Positions 53,378-62,464 of a DNA stretch of 64,000 nucleotides are shown piece after piece. The notes beneath the pieces are model-generated. The model did no database searches. It saw only the letters and a program-made list of their open reading frames with translations, and was not told the DNA's origin. Numbering within the stretch: the stretch's first letter is position 1; the number at the start of each line of letters is the position of its first letter. The stretch comes from Candidatus Kapaibacterium sp. (GTDB lineage Bacteria > Bacteroidota > Ignavibacteria > Kapaibacteriales > JAEUSM01), in NCBI GenBank assembly GCA_016788785.1, contig JAEUSM010000006.1, positions 372,001 to 436,000 on the forward strand, given 5' to 3'. Made by a program: the position numbers and the translations under genes.

Positions 53378-55126
53378 ATGAAATCGAAAACACATCAAGA
53401 GATTGAAAGGGAGTTAGAAAATGATCTACCTGTTGAAACAAAATTATCTTTACTAAATGATTTGGCTTTTTCTTGCAAAGAACGTTCAAAATATGAAGAA
53501 GTAAAAAGTATCTCAGAGCAAATTCTAACTATATTAGAATCGTATCCTAATGATCTTGAACATGGAAGAATCCTTAATACTTTAGGGTTGATGTATTTAG
53601 ATAATGGAGATTTCGTTTTATCGTGTACAACCTTACATCAAGCTATTTCAATATTTACCAACATAGATAATCAGGAGTTTCTATCCGTTGCATTATGTAA
53701 TATTGGGGCTGCTTACCGTTCACGTGGAAAGTTTCAAAAAGCAATAGAATATTTGCAAGAAAGCATTACAATTGCTGAAAAATACTCGTTTGAAAAAGTT
53801 ATAGTTGGTTCTTTCATTAATATAGGAAACGCCTATCGAAACCTTAAACAATACCCATTAGCAATTGAATATTATAACAAATCATTATCAACTAGCAGAA
53901 AAATAAATTATTTGAATGGAATAGCAAATTCATTAGGAAATTTAGGAAATGTGCATAGTAATCTATTGGAATATGATACAGCATTACAATTCCATTTTCA
54001 ATCCTTAGAAATCTCTCAGATTTTGGAAGACCTAACTGGAATATCTATCGATTTAGGAAATATTGGAACTATCTATTTAGAATTGAAAGATTATCCAAAA
54101 GCAATAGAATTCTTTTTACAATCACTAAATATTGCAGAACAATTAGGAAATAATAATTCTGCTGCAATTAAACTAATTAATTTGGGAGTAGTCTATGGAA
54201 GTTTAGATTTTGTCGGCAGTGATGTTATAAAGGCACTTGAATATTTAGAAAGGGGATTACAAATTGCCATTGAAAGTGATGATAAAAAAATCCAAAGCAT
54301 AACACACCAAAATATCGCAGAAATTCTTAAAAGAGAAAAAAAATGGGAAGAATATTCCTATCATTTTGAGAAGTTTCATGAAATTCACTCTGAGTTAAAT
54401 GATACAAAAGTTAAAGAATTTGTACAACAATTTAACTTGGAAAGAAATGAAGCAGAACGAGAAAAAGAGCTTGCAATAGAAAGAGCTACCGCAGAAGAGA
54501 GAACGAAAATACTAGAAGATATACTACCGAAAGAAATTCTTCATCGTCTAATACAAGGTGAAACAAAAATTGCTAATTATTTAGAAAATGTAGGCATTTT
54601 ATTTGTAGATATAGTAGGTTTTACTCAGCTATCAGAGTCAATTTCTCCAAATGAATTAGTTGATTGTTTGGACATTGTTTTTAGTCATTTTGATATAATT
54701 TGTCAAAGAAATTCGATTGAGAAAATTAAAACTATAGGGGACGCTTACTTTGCAGTAGCTGGAGCAACATTAAACATTAATAATCCATGTTTTCATTTGG
54801 CTATTGCTGCTTTAGAAATGTTGGAAATTGCAAAATATTTACCAACACTATTGAACAACCGACCACTTGATTTTAGAATCGGTTTGCATGTTGGAGAAGT
54901 AGTTGCAGGAATCATTGGCAAAAACAAATTTACTTTTGATTTGTGGGGAGATGCAGTAAATATAGCCTCTCGAATGGAATCTAGCTCTGAGCCAGGTAAA
55001 ATTCAAATATCTGAAATTTTTGCTAATTCAATAAAAGACTGTTCTGAATTTAATATCATACCTCGAGGAGAAATCAACATCAAAGGTAAAGGTACAATGA
55101 ACACATTTTGGTTGGAAAAAGCCTAA
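53378..55126 (+). CDS. TPR-adenylate cyclase 5
   Basis: The product has 582 residues. It is separated from the array by 78 bp, so it may have its own promoter. Seven or eight TPR units (residues 55-330) show a looser repeat than cyclase 4. The linker is RNEAEREKELAIERATAEERTKILEDILP. The catalytic domain has FVDIVGFTQLSE, KTIGDAYFAVAGA, FDLWGDAVN and VNIASR, so metal and ATP-binding residues are intact; FDLWGD replaces YDLWGD. It ends IKGKGTMNTFWLEKA. The DNA is less like the others, so it is an older member. Confidence 0.94.
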   Translation: MKSKTHQEIERELENDLPVETKLSLLNDLAFSCKERSKYEEVKSISEQILTILESYPNDLEHGRILNTLGLMYLDNGDFVLSCTTLHQAISIFTNIDNQEFLSVALCNIGAAYRSRGKFQKAIEYLQESITIAEKYSFEKVIVGSFINIGNAYRNLKQYPLAIEYYNKSLSTSRKINYLNGIANSLGNLGNVHSNLLEYDTALQFHFQSLEISQILEDLTGISIDLGNIGTIYLELKDYPKAIEFFLQSLNIAEQLGNNNSAAIKLINLGVVYGSLDFVGSDVIKALEYLERGLQIAIESDDKKIQSITHQNIAEILKREKKWEEYSYHFEKFHEIHSELNDTKVKEFVQQFNLERNEAEREKELAIERATAEERTKILEDILPKEILHRLIQGETKIANYLENVGILFVDIVGFTQLSESISPNELVDCLDIVFSHFDIICQRNSIEKIKTIGDAYFAVAGATLNINNPCFHLAIAALEMLEIAKYLPTLLNNRPLDFRIGLHVGEVVAGIIGKNKFTFDLWGDAVNIASRMESSSEPGKIQISEIFANSIKDCSEFNIIPRGEINIKGKGTMNTFWLEKA

Positions 55127-55131
55127 TTATT

Positions 55132-55257
55132 AGATTTAACCGCAAAGGTCGCAAAGGGAAGAACGCAAAATTCGCAGAGATGAATTGCTTTGAGTTGTAA
55201 TATTTAAGATAAATAGCGACCTCTGAGTGAAGCTTAGCGACCTTTGTGGTTAAATCT
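55132..55257. repeat. MITE-like unit with 21-bp inverted ends
   Basis: AGATTTAACCGCAAAGGTCGC at 55132-55152 and its inverse at 55237-55257 (one mismatch) bound a 126-bp unit. Within it, GGGAAGAACGCAA-AATTCGCAGAG (55156-55183) is repeated in degenerate form at 55289-55315, outside the right arm. No open frame of note lies in it. The 312-bp gap between cyclase 5 and the GxxExxY gene is filled with such pieces. Confidence 0.7.
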
Positions 55258-55866
55258 TCTAACACAAAAAAAAAATCGCTAACACAATGGGAAGAACGCA
55301 ATGTTCGCAGAGTGAAGAAAAATTTATTCTCTACATTCGAATTAACCGTAAGGAAGGCAAAGTTTGCAAAGAAGTTTAACAAACAATAATTTTAGGAATA
55401 GAACTTGTTTTTATATTTCTATATTCAATAATATAGATATGATAGAAAATGAGATTTCAAATAAGATTATATCTTCTGCTATAAAAGTGCATTCAAAATT
55501 AGGACCAGGTCTGTTAGAAAGTGCTTATCAAGAATGTTTATTTTATGCAATTAGTAAAGATGGCTTAAAGGTAGAAAAGGAGAAACCAATGCCATTGATT
55601 TATGAAGAAGTAAAATTAGAATGTGGATATAGAATAGACTTGGTTATTGAAAATAAAGTTATTGTTGAAGTAAAAAGTGTAGAAGCAATAAATGATATTC
55701 ATCTTGCACAAACTCTTACCTATTTAAAGTTAGGTAATTACAAACTAGGTTTGTTAATTAACTTTAATGTTTCTTTACTGAAACATGGAATTAAAAGGGT
55801 TGTAAACAGATTGTAACAAACAACTTTGTGACCTTTGCGGTTTTCAATTTGCGACCTTTGCGGTTA
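55137..55866. mobile_element. Putative small element: GxxExxY gene bounded by 19-bp inverted repeats
   Basis: TAACCGCAAAGGTCGCAAA at 55137-55155 and its exact reverse complement at 55848-55866 bound a 730-bp stretch holding the GxxExxY gene. A further inverted copy (CTTTGTGACCTTTGCGG) lies at 55824-55840. Known transposase genes are absent and no target duplication is obvious, so mobility is inference; any movement would need help in trans or recombination. Confidence 0.5.
55439..55816 (+). CDS. GxxExxY protein, PD-(D/E)xK-like
   Basis: The product has 125 residues; the ATG at 55439 gives the normal family N-terminus (MIENEISNKIISSAIKVHSK). The family name motif GLLESAY lies at residues 24-30. 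Asp67 (YRIDLVIENK) and Glu77-x-Lys79 (VEVK) form the PD-(D/E)xK nuclease-like active-site pattern. Function is unknown; a nuclease role is suggested only by the motif. The gene sits between dispersed inverted repeats that do not occur in neighbouring genes. Confidence 0.9.
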   Translation: MIENEISNKIISSAIKVHSKLGPGLLESAYQECLFYAISKDGLKVEKEKPMPLIYEEVKLECGYRIDLVIENKVIVEVKSVEAINDIHLAQTLTYLKLGNYKLGLLINFNVSLLKHGIKRVVNRL

Positions 55867-55924
55867 GAACTGTAGGCTCAATCTCACAAATAATTCAATG
55901 ATTTAGAAATAATTATCCCTTCCC

Positions 55925-56668
55925 TTATACTGCTTTTTTGTTGAAAATGGAGAGGAGTTTTAATTTCCAAACGAGGAAGGCTGCTTCGTAAACGATGTTT
56001 TTGCTCATTTTGGAAACGCCGTTTATACGGTCGATGAATATGATAGGTAGTTCACGAATTTTTGCACCTTTCACCCATAAACGGAACGTCATTTCAATTT
56101 GAAAAGCATACCCATTCGATTTGATTTTGGAAAAATCTATTTGTTTGAGTACTTTCGCTCTGAATCCTTTGAATCCACCAGTGGCGTCTTTGACTGGCAT
56201 TCCAGTGATAATGCGAGTATAAGCATTGGCGAAATAGCTCAAAAGCAATCTGCTCATAGGCCAGTTGACAACATTCACTCCTGTTACATAACGAGAACCT
56301 AAGACAATATCAACTTCGTTTAAGGCTTCAATAAACCGTAACAAATCCTTTGGATCGTGCGAAAAATCAGCATCCATTTGAAAAATGTACTCAAATCCAG
56401 CCTTGATTGCATATTGGAAACCGTCGCAATAAGCAGTTCCCAATCCCATTTTACCTGCACGTTGAAGTAAATGAATGCGAGGATTTTCCTCCATACGTTT
56501 TTTCACCGCATTGGAAGTACCATCTGGTGAATTATCATCAACGATGAGAATATTGAGCGTTTGCTCTAAATCCAAGAGTACATCAAAGAGTTTATTGATG
56601 TTTTCAATTTCATTATAGGTAGGAATGACGACTATTTTTGAAGGCATTTTTGGTGTTTCTTTTTCCAT
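55925..56668 (-). CDS. Polyprenol-phosphate mannosyltransferase-like GT2 (DPM1 family)
   Basis: The product has 247 residues. KIVVIPTYNEIENINKLF starts the GT-A fold, DDNSPDGT is the nucleotide-binding loop, and QMDADFSHDP is the DxD metal-binding motif (about residue 97). DATGGFKGFRAKVL and GYAFQIEMTFRLWVKGAKIRELPI are typical of dolichol/polyprenol-phosphate mannosyltransferases. No C-terminal GtrA-type membrane part exists, so it is the soluble short form. It transfers a hexose from GDP- or UDP-sugar to a polyprenyl phosphate. Last gene of the exopolysaccharide operon (10-bp gap). Confidence 0.92.
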   Translation of the reverse strand: MEKETPKMPSKIVVIPTYNEIENINKLFDVLLDLEQTLNILIVDDNSPDGTSNAVKKRMEENPRIHLLQRAGKMGLGTAYCDGFQYAIKAGFEYIFQMDADFSHDPKDLLRFIEALNEVDIVLGSRYVTGVNVVNWPMSRLLLSYFANAYTRIITGMPVKDATGGFKGFRAKVLKQIDFSKIKSNGYAFQIEMTFRLWVKGAKIRELPIIFIDRINGVSKMSKNIVYEAAFLVWKLKLLSIFNKKAV

Positions 56669-56678
56669 ACTTTTCGAA

Positions 56679-58139
56679 TTACGCTGTACCTCGTGAGGTA
56701 AATACGCGGACTACAGTTCTCAGTAAAATTTCAAAATCAAAACGTATTGACATATTTTCGATGTAATACAAATCATATTTTAGTTTCTTTTTTACAATTT
56801 CAGGAGTTTCTTCCAACTCGGTATAACTTATTTGCCAATACCCAGTTAAACCGGGACGTACCTTATGTCGACGTGAGAAATTAGGAATTGTTTCCTGAAA
56901 TTTTTCCACAAAGAATGGACGCTCTGGTCGAGGACCTACCAAACTCATCGTTCCTTGCAAAATATGAAGGAATTGTGGTATCTCATCTAAGTGAGTTTTC
57001 CGCATAAATTTACCGTATGGTGTTACACGTGGGTCGTTGGAAGTTGCCCATTTGGGACCATCTTTTTCTGCATTTTGCACCATTGAGCGAAACTTACGAA
57101 GCATAAAAAGTCTTCCGTCTTTGCCCACACGCTGTTGCGAATAGAAAATAGGACCTTTAGAGGTTACTTTTACTAACAATGCGACGATAATCCACATTGG
57201 TAAACCAAATAGTATAACTGAGGCACTAAAGAATATATCTAGAAAACGTTTCACAAATCGTTCCCAAGGCTTCATTAACTCGGCATCCATTTCAATAAAT
57301 GGTGAACCATAGATTGGGTATGTTCTGGCAACTCCCACTAAAACGTCGTACAAATCAGGAAGTATTTTCAATTTGATAGACCGTTCTTCACAAATCTCAA
57401 GAATTTCTAAAACTTTTTCGTGGTCTTTATTCTCAAATGTAATGATAAGTTCGTGTGGATGTTTTGCTTCTATGCTATCTACTATGTTGGAAAAATCACC
57501 AAGTACTTCAATGGAAGAAGTCAAAGGATGGTTCTTCCAATCATCACAATTTTCTATGGAATCTAATAACACACCTTCAATTTGAAAACCCCACCAAGGT
57601 GAGGAATGAATTTGTTCAATCAAATCGAAGAGTTTTTCTTTCGAACCTAACAGTAATACTTTTGTTTTGAGTATACCATTTTCACGCAATCTTCGTTGAA
57701 GTAATCGTGAGAGAATTCTTCCAATGAGTGACAACACAACAAACAAAAACAAATACAAAAGCATGTCAAGACCAAAACTTTGTCTTCCACTTTTGTTATC
57801 TATCAACAAAATAAATGCTACAATTCCACACCCCACAACACTCGTTTTGACAATGGTGAAAAGTTCGTCAAATGGAGAACGAATGAACCAATTTCTATAT
57901 AATCCTGCAAACCAAAATATGACAAACCAATACAAAGAAACAAAAAGTGAAATCGTAACAACATCAGCAATTGTCCAAACAAAATCAGCTTTGGACATAC
58001 CAAAAAATTTTTTCAATGCCCAGTACAAGAGAATCGAAAAACTAAACGCCAAAAAGTCAGCTAACCCTTGCGTTACCTGTGGTGAGTAACGGTAAGAAGT
58101 GCTCTCGAATTTATGTTGTATTTGAAAAATTTTGGACAT
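56679..58139 (-). CDS. Undecaprenyl-phosphate sugar phosphotransferase (WcaJ/WbaP type)
   Basis: The product has 486 residues. The ATG at 58139 follows the flippase stop by 4 bp; an upstream ATG at 58202 would overlap that gene. Four or five N-terminal membrane helices (about 30-150) and a Rossmann-like CoA_binding_3 domain precede the catalytic bacterial sugar transferase domain (RFVKRFLDIFF...FYSQQRVGKDG...LRKFRSM...THLDEIPQFLHILQGTMSLVGPRPE...VRPGLTGYWQ). It moves a sugar-1-phosphate from a UDP-sugar to undecaprenyl phosphate, the first step of exopolysaccharide repeat assembly. Confidence 0.95.
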   Translation of the reverse strand: MSKIFQIQHKFESTSYRYSPQVTQGLADFLAFSFSILLYWALKKFFGMSKADFVWTIADVVTISLFVSLYWFVIFWFAGLYRNWFIRSPFDELFTIVKTSVVGCGIVAFILLIDNKSGRQSFGLDMLLYLFLFVVLSLIGRILSRLLQRRLRENGILKTKVLLLGSKEKLFDLIEQIHSSPWWGFQIEGVLLDSIENCDDWKNHPLTSSIEVLGDFSNIVDSIEAKHPHELIITFENKDHEKVLEILEICEERSIKLKILPDLYDVLVGVARTYPIYGSPFIEMDAELMKPWERFVKRFLDIFFSASVILFGLPMWIIVALLVKVTSKGPIFYSQQRVGKDGRLFMLRKFRSMVQNAEKDGPKWATSNDPRVTPYGKFMRKTHLDEIPQFLHILQGTMSLVGPRPERPFFVEKFQETIPNFSRRHKVRPGLTGYWQISYTELEETPEIVKKKLKYDLYYIENMSIRFDFEILLRTVVRVFTSRGTA

Positions 58140-58143
58140 TATG

Positions 58144-59625
58144 TTAGTAAGAATTTGCCTTTTTCGAGTGTAGTATGGTTCGTAGAAGTTGTTGAATTTC
58201 ACCCATTGATGTTAATCTAAAAATGAAAAGTAGAGAAATAAAACAACCAAAGGCAATGAAAGGTTTTACAAATATAGGAAGTTGGGAGGTAAAAAGGAAA
58301 AAATTTACCGTAAACATCATACAAATCACCAAAATTAATGCAACAATTGTTGAAACTCGAAGAATGGAGGCGTCTATTTTCCATAGCATCGAAACAACTA
58401 AAACACAAGTTACAACAAATGCTATTCCTTTGCTGATAATTGCCCCCAAAACGCCATACATTGGTATAAGCATAACTCCACAAAGTACTGTTACAATTGC
58501 CATAGTAATTGGTAAAATCATATTACTTTTAGCTCTATCCAATGCTACATTTATTTCTAACATCAACAGAATCAGGCTTGATGGAATATACGTCCAAATA
58601 AAATAGAAAAACTCCATCGTATAGGCATTATAATTCCCTTTTGTAAAAAGGTCAACAACGAAGGTCATTATTGATGTAAAAAAAACCGCAATAGATATCG
58701 ACAAAATGAGATAATACCGAACAACTTTAGACATAAAATCTATGGCGTTCGTTTTATCCTCTTGTCCAAATCGATGGACGACTTGCGGTAAAACTGCTTG
58801 ACCAATTGAAAACAAAATAGTTGAAAACGGAGATCCTGTTCGATAAACAGCTCCCAAAACTCCAACATCTATAGGAGTAGCAAAAGTTTGCAAGAAAAAA
58901 GTGTCAATTTTGTCATAAATTTGATAGAAAATCTGTGTTGAAAAAAGAAATCGACATTCTTTCGCAATATTTCGTAAAACATCCAGTGAAACAGAACCCC
59001 ATAACGATTTCCATAAACCTTGTGTAAACAAAATCACCAAAAAAGAAGGTATAGATGAACCTAAATAGCACCAAGCAACTGAACGAGAGTGAAGAGGTTG
59101 TTCGGCAACAAATCTTAATAAAACAAAAAATAGGATACCATCAACTACCTGCAAAAGGTTTATTAACGCAAAATCAGAATGAACCCTACGTTTAAATTCC
59201 AATGTATATCGTATAAACGGTGTTTTTGCGGATAATGCACATGCAAAGAAGATGATTATAGCAACATCAACGGTTGAAGGATAAAGAGAATAAAAGACGC
59301 TAAACAAACCAATTGCAATAAGAAACAAGAGTGCAATTCTAGCGAAAAAGAACGTTCGAAACACCTCGTCAATGCGTTCTTTGGATTCTATCATAACCCG
59401 TTGTAATGCACTGCTTACACCAAAATCTGCACCAAGAACCATCACAAACAAAACTGTTTGAAGAAAAAAGTAGTAAACACCATTTTCATACAAAGACATT
59501 CCTAAAACCTCACGTTGAGCTAAAAAGAACGAACCTTGTGCAAGTACTTGACCTACGACATTAATGAGAGTGCTTCTGGCGAATGATTTGACCTTTGGTT
59601 GGTGAGAGGAGTCTATGGAACTCAT
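58144..59625 (-). CDS. Polysaccharide flippase, Wzx/MATE superfamily
   Basis: The product has 493 residues with about 12-14 membrane helices and no other domain. SFARSTLINVVGQVLAQG and FGVSSALQRVMIE are the first helices and loop of the oligosaccharide flippase family (MurJ/Wzx/MATE fold). The family flips undecaprenyl-diphosphate-linked repeats across the inner membrane. Its ATG overlaps the stop of the GT2 gene upstream as ATGA. The place in the operon, next to the sugar-phosphate transferase, fits Wzx. Confidence 0.9.
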   Translation of the reverse strand: MSSIDSSHQPKVKSFARSTLINVVGQVLAQGSFFLAQREVLGMSLYENGVYYFFLQTVLFVMVLGADFGVSSALQRVMIESKERIDEVFRTFFFARIALLFLIAIGLFSVFYSLYPSTVDVAIIIFFACALSAKTPFIRYTLEFKRRVHSDFALINLLQVVDGILFFVLLRFVAEQPLHSRSVAWCYLGSSIPSFLVILFTQGLWKSLWGSVSLDVLRNIAKECRFLFSTQIFYQIYDKIDTFFLQTFATPIDVGVLGAVYRTGSPFSTILFSIGQAVLPQVVHRFGQEDKTNAIDFMSKVVRYYLILSISIAVFFTSIMTFVVDLFTKGNYNAYTMEFFYFIWTYIPSSLILLMLEINVALDRAKSNMILPITMAIVTVLCGVMLIPMYGVLGAIISKGIAFVVTCVLVVSMLWKIDASILRVSTIVALILVICMMFTVNFFLFTSQLPIFVKPFIAFGCFISLLFIFRLTSMGEIQQLLRTILHSKKANSY

Positions 59626-60797
59626 TGTTGTTCATTACTCCAAATTGAAGTTGCTTTCCCTTGTAAAAATTCGGTTATTCCAACTATCATAGCGATATTC
59701 AAAGAAAAGAAATAGCCAAATATTTTTATTTTTGACGGTATCTCAACCTTATCTTCTAAATAGAAAAGCAACAGTGAAAGGAAAAGAATACTCAATTCAA
59801 ATGCAATAAAGTACAAAGAAAAAAACGATGTTTCAAGTAAAAATGACGTTAGAAGAATCGTTATAAGATACAATGGTGTGAACCAACGAAGCATTTTATG
59901 CGACCACATAAAAAATCCAATCCATTTTGAAAATGGATTAAGAATAGTAGGAATTGAGGCGATAGTTGCTAAACCACCCGAAACTGTACGTATTCTCCGC
60001 TTAAAGTCACGTTGTACTGAACGATCTCTAACTTCCACCACTTGTGCATTTTCTGCTAAAACAACACATTTATGTTGTAAATTAACTGAAGAGGTAATAA
60101 AAAAATCATCACAAACAGCTAACGATGGGATTGGAGTAAACAATCGAGTTCGCAATGCATAACAGGGACCAAATGTATTGACAGTTGACCAAATTTTTGA
60201 TTCAATTTTTTGAATAAAGACTTCTAATGAATGATAAACACCTTCACTCATAATAACAGTTGAATTGCTATCGTTAATCTCAGAATGCGTTCTTCGAGCT
60301 AATACCGCACCTACTCTATTATCCGTGAATTTATCTAAAAGTTGTTGTATAGTGTTTTTCTGAACACGAATATCTGCATCAACTAAGACCACAAACGGAT
60401 ACAAACTATGATTAATTTGTTCGAAAGTCTTATTTAAAGTTTTATTTTTCCCACCACGAGGAAATGGTAGTAAGGTAACCGAGGGGAAATATCGTTCGTA
60501 TTCTTGTACTATCGCATTGGTTTCATCTGTTGAACCATCAGAACCAACAAAAATTTGTAGTGTAACTCCATTCAGTTCCGATGCTAAAATAGCATCAAGA
60601 CAATCAGCAATAGAATTTTCTTCGTTATATGCAGCAATAACGACTGCTACAGAAATTCCTTCTATGTTTGTTACGTGTGTTGTTTGTTTTTTTGAAAATA
60701 ACAACGAAAGAATCCACAATAAACATGGATAACCAATATAGGTATACAGAAATACACCTATACTCACAAGAAAGATACCGTATATCACTTGTTCCAT
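59622..60797 (-). CDS. Membrane-bound GT2 glycosyltransferase
   Basis: The product has 391 residues. One N-terminal and about three C-terminal membrane helices flank a GT-A domain. SVAVVIAAYNEENSIADCLDAIL starts it, GSDGSTDET binds nucleotide, VLVDADIR (about residue 136) holds the metal-binding DxD, CDDFFITSSV the acidic base region and QRDFKRRIRT the Q-x-x-x-R-R helix that replaces QxxRW. It resembles the processive IcaA/BcsA-like group but could add single sugars. It lies in the exopolysaccharide operon, 21 bp after the Wzi-like gene, and overlaps the flippase gene by 4 bp. Confidence 0.92.
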   Translation of the reverse strand: MEQVIYGIFLVSIGVFLYTYIGYPCLLWILSLLFSKKQTTHVTNIEGISVAVVIAAYNEENSIADCLDAILASELNGVTLQIFVGSDGSTDETNAIVQEYERYFPSVTLLPFPRGGKNKTLNKTFEQINHSLYPFVVLVDADIRVQKNTIQQLLDKFTDNRVGAVLARRTHSEINDSNSTVIMSEGVYHSLEVFIQKIESKIWSTVNTFGPCYALRTRLFTPIPSLAVCDDFFITSSVNLQHKCVVLAENAQVVEVRDRSVQRDFKRRIRTVSGGLATIASIPTILNPFSKWIGFFMWSHKMLRWFTPLYLITILLTSFLLETSFFSLYFIAFELSILFLSLLLFYLEDKVEIPSKIKIFGYFFSLNIAMIVGITEFLQGKATSIWSNEQQ

Positions 60798-60818
60798 GTA
60801 AAGATTCTATGGTTAGAA

Positions 60819-62462
60819 TTAAAAATCTTCGAATCGGAAGATAAGTTGACCTGTTAATCGGGTTTCGTCATTGACAGACTGTGCTTTCACAACAGTATGT
60901 AATGAAAATCCACGAATAATCTCATATCCAATAGAGCCTTGGAATGTGAGAATTTTTTGAACATCCCCTTCTAAAAACTTGACAAACTCACTATCGAATG
61001 GTCTTCGAGTTTGCAAAACATCTCCCCCTGCATTGAAGACTAACGCTCCGGTAGAATCAAAAACATTCTTACCGTATCGTTGATAGGAGGCAGTAAGTGT
61101 AATTGGATAACGATTCCCTAACCACCAATTCACAGTTTGAAAAGAAAGTATATCGCTATTAGGAGGAACATAACCAGAAAAGGCTATTCCGTCATTTGTC
61201 ATTGAGTTTTGAACATTGAAATGTGTAAACACATACGGACTATTTCTCGTATACTCTACAACAATGTCTGACCCAAAAGGAGTAGCATACAATACACCTA
61301 CTGTCGACGAGAATTTGTTGTGCCACCAGTCTGTATTCAACGTAGAAAAAGATATATCATCCATTAAAAATGATGCACGAATTTGTATTCTATTCAAAGG
61401 TCGAATTGTGGCGTCAAATCCCAACATTGAATTATCTCTATCACGCAAAGAATGTTCGACTGATTTCAGAAATGTTAATGGATTTATATATGCCAAATCG
61501 AAATTTCTTTGAGAATACAAGGTAGATTGAACGAAGGAAAATTCTCCCCAAGTTGGGCGATAAGAAAATCGACTCATTGCCAAATACTTTGGTGGAATGA
61601 CTGTTGAAAATCCTGCGCTGACACTTCCTACTGGAATCCCTAATAAACTTGCATGAGTAAATCGATATTCGAATTTTTCGAAAGTTGCACCTACTTGAAT
61701 AGCATCCATAGGTGGTGCATTATCTGAAAGAAAAGTTCGTTGCAAATATCCCGCTCCAACTAACCGATTTTCTCGTCCAATGATACCATAAAACCAATCT
61801 TTTTGAAATCGAATGTGTGATTCGGTAAAATCAAAATCGCTATTAAATTTAGTGAATTTGATATTTTGACTGAGTCTTGGAATTTCTAATGCGACGTTTC
61901 TATCACCTTGCAATACAGTTCCATTTGTTGTTTGAAGGAAGTATCCAAAATTATCACCAATCGAACCATGTATTCTCGCACCAATCTGTCCAAGAACTCC
62001 GGAAAGATTGTCAGATTCATTTGCTGCTTTGACAGAAATTGGCTCTAACGATACTAATGGATAAATTGAAATCATTGTAGAAGTATCTGCGAAAAAAAAG
62101 ACAAGTTTCTCAGCAGATTCATCAAACATTTCAGTAGAAAGTACTTGCAACGAATCTGATTGTGAAGGAAATACAGTTGCATTTTTACGTTCAATTACTC
62201 GGAATTCACGTAAAAATCGCACTAATGTATTGCGTTCCATTTCGGATAAATCAGTTGAATTTTTTTGAATTGAAATGAGAGCATCAATCACTTGTTTTCG
62301 TTGCAAAGGAAGTTGCGTCAATGATGTATGCCCTAAAAACCCTCTCACCTCCATACGAGTTAAAAAAGTATAGACTGGGTGATATATTGGAGTGTGTTCT
62401 ACTTGTGAAAATAAAGAAATAGAAGAGAGTAAAACAAGCCCAAATAACAAGAATTTCTTCAT
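60819..62462 (-). CDS. Outer-membrane capsule-assembly (Wzi-like) beta-barrel protein
   Basis: The product has 547 residues with a signal peptide ending SLFSQ. After an N-terminal helical part (RKQVIDALISIQ), the rest is alternating beta-strands with aromatic girdles and ends VVKAQSVNDETRLTGQLIFRFEDF, a C-terminal aromatic residue typical of outer-membrane barrels. The pattern FGYFLQTTNGTVLQGD and SHIRFQKDWFYGIIGRENRLVG fits the Wzi-like capsule assembly family of FCB bacteria, in which Wzi anchors capsule to the outer membrane. It lies 2 bp after the Wza-like gene, supporting the call. Confidence 0.8.
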   Translation of the reverse strand: MKKFLLFGLVLLSSISLFSQVEHTPIYHPVYTFLTRMEVRGFLGHTSLTQLPLQRKQVIDALISIQKNSTDLSEMERNTLVRFLREFRVIERKNATVFPSQSDSLQVLSTEMFDESAEKLVFFFADTSTMISIYPLVSLEPISVKAANESDNLSGVLGQIGARIHGSIGDNFGYFLQTTNGTVLQGDRNVALEIPRLSQNIKFTKFNSDFDFTESHIRFQKDWFYGIIGRENRLVGAGYLQRTFLSDNAPPMDAIQVGATFEKFEYRFTHASLLGIPVGSVSAGFSTVIPPKYLAMSRFSYRPTWGEFSFVQSTLYSQRNFDLAYINPLTFLKSVEHSLRDRDNSMLGFDATIRPLNRIQIRASFLMDDISFSTLNTDWWHNKFSSTVGVLYATPFGSDIVVEYTRNSPYVFTHFNVQNSMTNDGIAFSGYVPPNSDILSFQTVNWWLGNRYPITLTASYQRYGKNVFDSTGALVFNAGGDVLQTRRPFDSEFVKFLEGDVQKILTFQGSIGYEIIRGFSLHTVVKAQSVNDETRLTGQLIFRFEDF

Positions 62463-62464
62463 TC

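Noticed and set aside
31053-55126. Possibility that some cyclase domains are inactive or guanylate-specific
   Set aside because: All eight keep both metal Asp residues, the Lys of KTIGD, the Asp of (Y/F)D-x-(W/Y)-GD and the Asn/Arg of VN-x-ASR, as expected for adenylate cyclases.
58223-58606. 127-codon open frame on the plus strand
   Set aside because: It is antisense to the flippase gene; membrane-helix codons read backwards often stay open. No family resemblance and no start context.
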